Source of the DNA: an uncultured Clostridium sp.
GTDB taxonomy: Bacteria > Bacillota > Clostridia > Christensenellales > Borkfalkiaceae
Reading direction: 5' to 3'
Assembly (NCBI GenBank): GCA_900555925.1
Contig: USMU01000029.1
Span: forward strand, 1 to 21,086
Length of the DNA stretch: 21,086 nt
The translations under genes were made by a program, and so were the position numbers. This document shows, piece by piece, positions 15,157 through 21,086 of this stretch. The stretch's first letter is position 1. Each line of letters starts with the position of its first letter. The notes under the pieces were generated by a model that was not told the DNA's origin, did no database searches, and saw only the letters and a list, made by a program, of their open reading frames with translations.

Positions 15157-17069
15157 TGTCCCGCCTCCTCAGCCTTCGCCTGTTGCGCATCATACCACTG
15201 ATTGACTTGGTGGAGCACCGCCCCGCCGCCGTTATCGGTATATTCTTTCACAAAATTATCCCAGTTATCCAAGCTGTTTTCTCCCGTGATGACACCGAGG
15301 AAATACTGGTCCATATACGAATCTAGCCACTCCCCGTACATCTGCTGCGCGGGAGTCCGTTCCCCATAGAAAACGTTTTTCCGACTCTCCTTTTCCCCCT
15401 TGGAGAGCTCCGACACATAGGAATACCCTCCGCTTGCATTGATGGTCTGTTCATAGATGCCGTAGCCGCTCTTTTCCGCAGTATTCATCTCCGCCGTCCC
15501 CTTACCGCTGCGAGCTGCCTGCATATAAGGATATCCGTACTTAAAGCCGTTGTCCCGTTCTCGAATCCACAGCTTATTGAAAACAGAGCCATATTCTCCG
15601 GCAGAAACCTCCTCGTACCATGTCTGCCAGTCGTAATCGGCTGAGCACATTGCGGAAAGCGTATCTTCGGGAATGCGGAATCCCGAATCCCAAAGCTCGT
15701 CAAAGACCTCATTGAGGCGATAGTAGGAATCCATCGAATAGGGAGTATACCACAGCTTGATAGGCACCCAGCTGTAAAAGAATCCCCCCTCCGGCGTCGC
15801 GAGTGCGCCGTATTTGTCCTGTGCGTCATCGCTGTAAAACATATCGTAGAACAAATTACACAGCTTTGCCGCAGCTTCGGGGTATTCGTAGCCTTTCCGA
15901 ACGACGATATAGGTTCCGAGCCGGGTAGAATCCACCACGGGAAGAGATGTCGTTCCGTTTCGAGGCGGGAGTTCGATAGAAACCCATTCTGCATCGGGAG
16001 TATAGGCGTTGTTAATGGAAGATTGCAGAGGATAGGAGGCCGCGTGCCACATGCCCGATATGATTCCCACCTTTCCTGCAACGATATCGTTGGTGACTTT
16101 GGCGTCCGTATAGGTATAGAATTCCCGCGCAAGCAAGCCCTCGTCATAGAGACCGTGCAATTCCCTAAGGGCCTCTTTCATTTCGTCGGAGGTATTGGAA
16201 TCGATAACTTCGCCGTCCTTTTCAAAAAAGGCATTCGGCTGAGCGCCGAAGATATTGAAAAATCCCGAAGCAGTATTGTTTCCCTGAGCGGCGAGCTCCT
16301 GCGTAATGCCGATGGGAATGATGTCCTTTGCGGAGATCCCGTCGGAATACGCTGCAATTTGCTCCGCGTTATCGCGAAAAGCGCGCGCCACGTCAATCAG
16401 TTCCTCGTAAGAGGCGGGAATTTCTTTGCCTACGATATCTAGCCAGTCTTTGCGGATATAGAGCTTCTGCGCCGCTTCGTTGGGATTGTCTATGCTCGGA
16501 AAGGCGTACAGCTTCCCCTCTCTCATGCAGGTTTCCAAGCCCGGATAATATAACTCATCGAGATAGAAATTCTCCCGAAGCTTTTCATTCAAATACCAAA
16601 ATGCGGTACCCATGTCCTCGATAAGTCCGTTATCGCGAAGCATGGCGAAGGTCGTGGCGTCGTTGACGACGAACATGTCTGGCAGCTCGTTAGCGGCTAT
16701 GAGCATGCTCAGCCGCGTTTCATAATTTGCGCTGCTCAAAACGGATATGTAGTCGATTTCGATATTGAGCTTACTCAGGGCGACATCATTAAAGGCATTA
16801 TTCGCAGGTCCCGTTTCCGCGCCGTTATAAGTTGGCGGAATGTTTCCTATGGGGTCGTAGTCGATACCGAGAACCTTTACCGTAACCGTCTTGTCATAGG
16901 CTTCAAGGGGGTCGTAGTCCTCCCCGAGCGGATTTTCGGGAAGAGTGCCTGGATCGATGACCTCATAATCGTCGTAAAGAGGCGCGGGATTGCACGCGAC
17001 AGAAGCAACGCCGAGCGCAGCCGCTGCAAGCAGCAATGACGCCAATCTCATAAAATTTCTAAGTTTCAT
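15153..17069 (-). CDS. Extracellular solute-binding lipoprotein, LipO/family 1 type
   Basis: The start at 17069 is fixed by AGAGGAGG 7 bases upstream and by the signal peptide. The 638-residue product has a lipobox ending in SVAC (C26), then a mature two-lobed binding protein of the large LipO-like group (usual length about 500-600): NAFNDVALSKLNIEIDY, the RLSMLIAANELPDMFVV region, LYAFPSIDNPNEAAQKLYIR and RKDWLDIVG, and a C-terminal region with aromatic residues likely to line a sugar site (W and Y rich). It captures the substrate outside the membrane for the two downstream permeases. Preceded by two stable stem-loops in the gap to the GH114-type gene. Substrate inferred to be oligosaccharide from galactosamine-rich polymer, by context only. 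Confidence 0.94.
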   Translation of the reverse strand: MKLRNFMRLASLLLAAAALGVASVACNPAPLYDDYEVIDPGTLPENPLGEDYDPLEAYDKTVTVKVLGIDYDPIGNIPPTYNGAETGPANNAFNDVALSKLNIEIDYISVLSSANYETRLSMLIAANELPDMFVVNDATTFAMLRDNGLIEDMGTAFWYLNEKLRENFYLDELYYPGLETCMREGKLYAFPSIDNPNEAAQKLYIRKDWLDIVGKEIPASYEELIDVARAFRDNAEQIAAYSDGISAKDIIPIGITQELAAQGNNTASGFFNIFGAQPNAFFEKDGEVIDSNTSDEMKEALRELHGLYDEGLLAREFYTYTDAKVTNDIVAGKVGIISGMWHAASYPLQSSINNAYTPDAEWVSIELPPRNGTTSLPVVDSTRLGTYIVVRKGYEYPEAAAKLCNLFYDMFYSDDAQDKYGALATPEGGFFYSWVPIKLWYTPYSMDSYYRLNEVFDELWDSGFRIPEDTLSAMCSADYDWQTWYEEVSAGEYGSVFNKLWIRERDNGFKYGYPYMQAARSGKGTAEMNTAEKSGYGIYEQTINASGGYSYVSELSKGEKESRKNVFYGERTPAQQMYGEWLDSYMDQYFLGVITGENSLDNWDNFVKEYTDNGGGAVLHQVNQWYDAQQAKAEEAGQ

Positions 17070-17092
17070 AGTGTATCCTCCTCTTTTCGGGA

Positions 17093-17156
17093 TACGCCTT
17101 TCGTTTTCAGGCGTACTGCTCGGGAAGTCCGGCAATTTTATTGCAGGCGGACTCCC
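17093..17156 (-). other. Two stem-loops upstream of the solute-binding protein gene
   Basis: TACGCCT (17093-17099) pairs with AGGCGTA (17109-17115). GGG-AGTCCG / CGGACT-CCC (17122-17156, one bulged A) encloses an inner GCAAT/ATTGC stem. No T-run follows in the minus direction. Such structures ahead of the binding-protein cistron can protect a 5' end after mRNA processing and raise its expression over neighbours; that role is inferred. Confidence 0.6.
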
Positions 17157-17183
17157 CAAACCGTTTCTTCAAAAGTTTCGGAC

Positions 17184-18743
17184 TCAATCGGCATAAAGGC
17201 TGAGTTCGCTCATCCACATGAGGTTCGGACGGGCGGAAGGTCCGTCGCCCGAAGTCTGCACCACCCGATAAGTATCGGTCGGCGAAGGAGTATCGAGCTT
17301 GATTTCGCTTTGCAGCGTTTCATCCGCAATATCGGAAAGCTCTCCGACTCTCACCCATTCGCCGTCGATAAGCGCCTCGACATATACTGCCTGGGACGAA
17401 TAAATCACGCCGTTATCAAACGCCCAATCGATGACCAATTTGTTCGCCTGTACAGCTTCGGAAACTTTCATTTGCGCCCAGTGGTCCAAAACGGTCTCCG
17501 CGCTCGCCCAGTTCGCCCATTGGAAACCGATGGCGTCAAAGTTTTCTGCATTGGCGACGTAACCGTCATTTAATGCGCTCGCGCTGTATCCGGTAAAGGA
17601 CGAATCCACCTCAACGACGCCCCCGTTAGACGAATACAACAGATTGGCGGAAGAAGTATCGCCGTTGATATCTACGCCCTCGATCGGGTCTCGCACGGAC
17701 AGAGCGCGCACGCCCCGTTCGCTTTTCGGACGCAGGCTGTACGGAGCCATGGGGCCGTCCAAAATTCTCCCCTGCATGGTGAGATACGGGATAAAATCAA
17801 ATTCCCAGTCGAGGTCGTAAATTGCCTGTTTGATAACCTCCATGCCGTCGGCGGGGTAATATTCCAGCCCAAAAACGGGGAAATATTTCTTTTGGCGAAC
17901 CGCATTGACGATGGATACTCCCCATTGACGGTTATAGGCGAATTGCACGGAGCTTTCGTCGAGTAAATCGTATTCAAAGGTAGTCAGGTCATAAGCGGTG
18001 CTGAACAGCTCGAACATAACGCCGTCGAGCGACTCATAGACCGTAGGGATTACGGTGAAGCCGCGATTGAGAACCAATTTCAAATCCGGCCATTTCTCCT
18101 TGACAGTCATAATCAAATCGCACATATCGTTAAAGGTTTCGGGGAAGCGGTCCACCGAGTCCACAGTATCAATAAAAATGCCGTCATAACCGTCGTCCAC
18201 TACGCTTTGAATGTCCTCGAACAGGAACTCCCTCCATGCCGGTGAGCCGGGGTCGGTATAATAAGATCCCCAATCGCCATTGGGAATGGGTTTATCCTCC
18301 TCGTCGTACAAATAGTAGGAGCAAAATCCTCCCGGACCCAATCCGTCTCCCGTACGCAAGGGGTTATCCTCACCGAAAGAGATGTAACGAATCGTCCATA
18401 CTCCCGCATCTTTGAGTTTTTTTAACCCCTCGGTGCCGATATTGTTGGTGATGATACCGACATCGTATTTGAGCATCTCCTCCTGAAAGACTCCGTAATT
18501 GCAGAAATAAGAGCTGACCTTGTTCCACTCCCGTTTTTGTCCGTTGCGGTCGCTATAATCCGCCTCCTGGCGGAACTGCTCGGGCACGACCTGCACTACC
18601 TGCTGAGTATTCCCCCCTCCCGAATCGGAAGTGCCCCCGGGCGCGTTCGAACTGTTCTGTCCCGAACCGTTGCAGGCAGCCGCCGAAATGACAGTCACCG
18701 CCGACAAGACGGTTGCGAAGAATGCCGATAGTTTTTTATTCAT
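17184..18743 (-). CDS. Secreted GH114-type endo-alpha-1,4-polygalactosaminidase-like lipoprotein
   Basis: The start at 18743 has AAGGAGG 6 bases upstream and overlaps the end of the oxidoreductase gene by 8 bases. The 519-residue product has a lipoprotein signal (C24) and a Ser/Gly linker to about 50. A TIM-barrel of the GH114 / TM1410-like family follows at about 70-345: VWTIRYISFGED, DDGYDGIFIDTVDS, VMFELFS. D192 in FIDTVD and E245 in FELFS occupy the places expected for the two acidic catalytic residues. About 385-519 resembles an F5/8-type (discoidin) carbohydrate-binding module. The family includes endo-alpha-1,4-polygalactosaminidases that cut galactosamine polymers such as fungal galactosaminogalactan; many members are uncharacterised, so the substrate is a strong hypothesis only. 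It is anchored outside the membrane. Confidence 0.8.
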   Translation of the reverse strand: MNKKLSAFFATVLSAVTVISAAACNGSGQNSSNAPGGTSDSGGGNTQQVVQVVPEQFRQEADYSDRNGQKREWNKVSSYFCNYGVFQEEMLKYDVGIITNNIGTEGLKKLKDAGVWTIRYISFGEDNPLRTGDGLGPGGFCSYYLYDEEDKPIPNGDWGSYYTDPGSPAWREFLFEDIQSVVDDGYDGIFIDTVDSVDRFPETFNDMCDLIMTVKEKWPDLKLVLNRGFTVIPTVYESLDGVMFELFSTAYDLTTFEYDLLDESSVQFAYNRQWGVSIVNAVRQKKYFPVFGLEYYPADGMEVIKQAIYDLDWEFDFIPYLTMQGRILDGPMAPYSLRPKSERGVRALSVRDPIEGVDINGDTSSANLLYSSNGGVVEVDSSFTGYSASALNDGYVANAENFDAIGFQWANWASAETVLDHWAQMKVSEAVQANKLVIDWAFDNGVIYSSQAVYVEALIDGEWVRVGELSDIADETLQSEIKLDTPSPTDTYRVVQTSGDGPSARPNLMWMSELSLYAD

Positions 18744-20037
18744 GTTTTTCCTCCTTGCATGGATTATCGGAAAAGCCCACCGACTTTTCAAACTGTTTCA
18801 AATTTATGCTCTCTCCGTCGTGCAGACGGGAGTATTCCGCCGCAAAAGCCATCATATGACTTTCGATAGCGCTGTAAATTCCGGAAACGGCGTCTATGTG
18901 ACCTTCGCTGTTCTCGTCAAAGAAATCGGTGAGCAGTTGATTATCACCGCCGCCATGACCGGACAAATCGGAAGCAAGCTTATTTATGTCATAAACTTCC
19001 GTTTTCCCGTCAAAGGTCGTACAACGGATAAGATTCGTTTTCTGTTCTCCTTCGATTTCTCCTTGCGTACCCATGATGCGAATAGAGCGATAGACCTCCG
19101 CAGAAAAGGCAGACATTGTAAAACTTACGGTAACGCCGTTTTCATAGCGGAGTGCAACGGTTTGGTGATCCACGACATCGTTGTCGCAGACAAACACACA
19201 TCTGCCGTAGGGCCCACGCCGCAAGGCTTTTTTTACCTCCGCCAAACCGCCGGCAGGAGCCACCACCGTCCTTACCCAAGGCCGCTTTTCCTGCGTATCC
19301 TCTCCCAAATAAATGCGCTCGGCACTGTATACGCAACTCTCCTTACGCGGACAGTCCACGCAAAATTCCGCGGCGTCCTTCGGGCGGTGCTCCGAATTAA
19401 AAAAGCTGAGGGAGCCAAAAGAACTGAGACATTCGCAATGAGAGCCGATAAGAAAATTGAGAATATCCATATCGTGACAGCTCTTTTGAAGAATCATAGG
19501 ACTCGACCGCCCGCAATTGCTCCAATTGCCTCGTACGAAGGAATGTGCCTGATGCCAATAGCCGACGTTTTCCACGGCGTCGACGTTTACGACTTCTCCT
19601 ATCCTGCCCGAATAGATAATATTTTTAATCGTGCGGTAGAAGGTCGTATAGCGTAAAACATAGCAGACAGCGACCTTTCTGTTCAGGCGCTTCGCAGCGT
19701 CACGAATGGCAATGCAGTCCTCGGGAGTAGTCGCGACGGGCTTTTCCAAAATGAGGTCGTATCCCCTTTCGAGACCCGCCAGCGCATGTGCGATATGCTG
19801 TTTGTCCTGAGTCGCCACAATCAGCACATCCGCCAATTTATCCTTCGAGAGCATTTCTTCCGCGCTTTTGAAGCAGCCTTCGGGAGGGATATGCAGGTCC
19901 TCCGCTGCAAGGTAAAGTTTTGTCTCGTCGATATCGGCAATAGCCGTCACCTTCATTCGTTCAGGATGAACTTTCTGATACTGCGCATAAGTATAGAAAC
20001 CACGCGGACCAAGCCCCGCAATCGCAACCGTCGTCAT
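18736..20037 (-). CDS. Gfo/Idh/MocA family NAD(P)-dependent oxidoreductase
   Basis: A 433-residue cytosolic protein. The Rossmann domain covers residues 1-120: AIAGLGPRG, D35 in IADID favouring NAD(H), the family EKP motif with K99 (LILEKPVATT), and SCHDMDIL with H188 and D191. The C-terminal beta-sheet domain forms the sugar pocket. A three-cysteine cluster FCVDCPRKESC (C226, C229, C235) marks a distinct subgroup, larger than simple 340-residue members. Members oxidise or reduce a sugar hydroxyl or act as NAD-dependent hydrolases (GH109); which reaction applies is not shown. First gene of the minus-strand series, 240 bases from the divergent AraC gene. RBS AGGAGAG precedes the ATG. Likely processes an intracellular sugar from the imported glycan. 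Confidence 0.92.
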   Translation of the reverse strand: MTTVAIAGLGPRGFYTYAQYQKVHPERMKVTAIADIDETKLYLAAEDLHIPPEGCFKSAEEMLSKDKLADVLIVATQDKQHIAHALAGLERGYDLILEKPVATTPEDCIAIRDAAKRLNRKVAVCYVLRYTTFYRTIKNIIYSGRIGEVVNVDAVENVGYWHQAHSFVRGNWSNCGRSSPMILQKSCHDMDILNFLIGSHCECLSSFGSLSFFNSEHRPKDAAEFCVDCPRKESCVYSAERIYLGEDTQEKRPWVRTVVAPAGGLAEVKKALRRGPYGRCVFVCDNDVVDHQTVALRYENGVTVSFTMSAFSAEVYRSIRIMGTQGEIEGEQKTNLIRCTTFDGKTEVYDINKLASDLSGHGGGDNQLLTDFFDENSEGHIDAVSGIYSAIESHMMAFAAEYSRLHDGESINLKQFEKSVGFSDNPCKEEKHE

Positions 20038-20087
20038 TTTTTCTCTCCTAAAAATTTAATGCTGTATTATTAAAGATTATCCGAAAT

Positions 20088-20116
20088 ATCATAGAACCGC
20101 AAAAATTTTCCGTCAA
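20088..20116 (-). promoter_or_regulatory. Promoter of the carbohydrate gene series
   Basis: Minus strand -35 TTGACG (20111-20116), 17-base spacer, -10 TATGAT (20088-20093), giving a leader of about 45 bases before the oxidoreductase ATG. It faces away from the AraC-family promoter in a 240-base divergent region. No clear catabolite-repression (cre) box was seen. Confidence 0.6.
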
Positions 20117-20242
20117 ATCCCGAAGCTCTTTTTACAAATTCATTTTATCATCTTTCTTTCGGAGTGTAAATGCACAAAATTCTAATCAATCCGCACAATC
20201 GTCTATAAAAAATAATTTTTGTTCGTTTTTTCGGAAAAAGCC

Positions 20243-20277
20243 TTGATTTTCTGTTTTTCGTCGGATATAATATCCGC
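20243..20277 (+). promoter_or_regulatory. Leaderless-type promoter and palindrome of the PocR-AraC gene
   Basis: TTGATT (20243-20248), 17-base spacer, TATAAT (20266-20271), with only 6 bases left before the ATG at 20278. The start point should fall on or next to the A of the ATG, and no ribosome binding site exists upstream. The -10 lies inside the perfect palindrome GGATAT-A-ATATCC (20263-20275), a candidate site for a repressor or for self-control. Confidence 0.65.
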
Positions 20278-21086
20278 ATGAAACTAATTGTCGATGAAGA
20301 AAAACTTTACGAGCTCTTAAAAGATTTTCATCAGCTCACCAAATTGAAGGTATCTTTTTCCAAGGACTACGATACGCCCATTTTAGGGGTACCGCATAAT
20401 ATCTGCGAACTCTGCCGCTATAAACAGAAGGATCGCGATTTTTACCTCCGATGTAAAGAAAGCGATAAAAAGGCGTATGCGATAGCCTCGCGAAGCGATG
20501 ACACATATATTTATGAATGTCACTATCATTTGACGGAAGCCCTTCAACCGGTGGTCATTTACGGAAAGCACGTCGGTTATTTTCAGATAGGTCAAATGTT
20601 GGGCGACCGCGAAAAATTTATCCGCCTCAATGCCCCCGATTCCTATGAGCTTTCCCTGCTCGCCGAGTTAGCGTCCCCCACTCCCGACACTCTGCGTTCT
20701 GCGGCGGCGATTTTGTCTTGCCTTGCAAAGTACACTGTAATCGACCGATATATCGGTCTGAGCGCTCAACAAAGCCTGGACGCGGTGCTCGAGTATATCG
20801 GCGAACACTATCGGGAACGCATTACTGTTTCCGATTTGTGCCGTATTTTTCATTATAGCCGTCCGTCGCTGTTCATGCATTTCAAAAATGAGCTCAACCA
20901 GGGAATTACCTCCTATATTAACGAACTGCGTTTGGAAAAGAGTAAAACGCTTCTGCAAGAGAATCATTCCATAAAGGAAACTGCGGGGCTCGTGGGCTTT
21001 GAGGACGCCAATTACTTTTCCCGAATCTTCAAGAAAAAGTACGGAATATCCCCTTCTGATTTCTCCAAGTCAAGATTACCCCCCCC
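20278..21086 (+). CDS. PocR-sensor AraC-family regulator, 3' end cut by window
   Basis: Open from the ATG at 20278 to the window end (269 codons, no stop). Residues 1-165 fit a PocR ligand-binding domain: LYELLKDFHQLTKLKVSFS, a cysteine set C43, C46, C59 and C81 (ICELC, RCKESD, YECHYHL), then PVVIYGKHVGYFQIGQM. In PocR-type domains such cysteines can hold a metal or sense a hydrophobic ligand. Residues 170-265 are an AraC double HTH, with ERITVSDLCRIFHYSRPSLF and VGFEDANYFSRIFKKKYGIS. Only a few residues should be missing. It is divergent from the oxidoreductase gene and is the natural activator of the carbohydrate series. The upstream promoter suggests a leaderless mRNA. Confidence 0.9.
   Translation, partial: MKLIVDEEKLYELLKDFHQLTKLKVSFSKDYDTPILGVPHNICELCRYKQKDRDFYLRCKESDKKAYAIASRSDDTYIYECHYHLTEALQPVVIYGKHVGYFQIGQMLGDREKFIRLNAPDSYELSLLAELASPTPDTLRSAAAILSCLAKYTVIDRYIGLSAQQSLDAVLEYIGEHYRERITVSDLCRIFHYSRPSLFMHFKNELNQGITSYINELRLEKSKTLLQENHSIKETAGLVGFEDANYFSRIFKKKYGISPSDFSKSRLPP

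Noticed and set aside
18631..19656. Plus-strand 341-residue open frame opposite the oxidoreductase
   Set aside because: Antisense to a strongly conserved gene; no RBS and shadow-like composition.
20038..20277. Catabolite repression (cre) box or AraC direct-repeat site in the divergent region
   Set aside because: Looked for on both strands; only partial, degenerate matches were seen.
21079..21086. Run of eight C at the window end
   Set aside because: Most likely a sequence-edge effect; no biological claim can be made.

Overview
The window looks like a chromosomal segment of a mid-GC, low-complexity-wall (Gram-positive) gut-type Clostridia. Supporting signs are strong AGGAGG ribosome binding sites, consensus sigma-A promoters, lipoproteins with Ser/Gly-rich linkers, LplB/YtcP-type sugar permeases, a PocR-AraC regulator and the CxxCGKYFSD surface-protein repeat. 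A Christensenellales-like uncultivated lineage is a guess only; nothing here fixes the genus.

Left part (1-3760), housekeeping and regulation: a membrane-anchored XRE regulator, a second XRE regulator with a glycine-rich decapeptide-repeat tail, a YggS-type PLP homeostasis protein, and a divergent LysR regulator. Clear -35/-10 promoters can be read for all four. Next (3860-4308) comes a tRNA operon, initiator Met - elongator Met - Glu, with its own promoter and a strong terminator.

Middle part (4308-8570), a decayed island: two truncated large serine recombinase pseudogenes lie in tandem on the minus strand. The end of one falls exactly in the T-tract of the tRNA terminator. They are followed by a small ribbon-helix-helix gene with an intact promoter, a gene-poor AT-rich stretch with three inverted repeats and possible coding debris, and an orphan PD-(D/E)XK nuclease-like ORF with a strong terminator.

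Right part (8650-21086), one coherent carbohydrate locus. A divergent pair of promoters drives a PocR-AraC regulator (plus strand, apparently leaderless, cut by the window end) and a minus-strand gene series. In transcription order the series is: Gfo/Idh/MocA oxidoreductase; secreted GH114-type lipoprotein (endo-alpha-1,4-polygalactosaminidase family) with a discoidin-like tail; LipO-type solute-binding lipoprotein; LplB-type and YtcP-type permeases; and two large surface lipoproteins without a recognisable catalytic domain, built from beta-sandwich-like modules, one of which they share. Inference: surface lipoproteins and the GH114 enzyme bind and cut a galactosamine-rich polysaccharide, the transporter imports fragments using an ATPase encoded elsewhere, the oxidoreductase works on a product inside the cell, and the AraC protein senses it. 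Most gene junctions carry stem-loops or translational overlaps. This locus is the best candidate for an undescribed system in the window.
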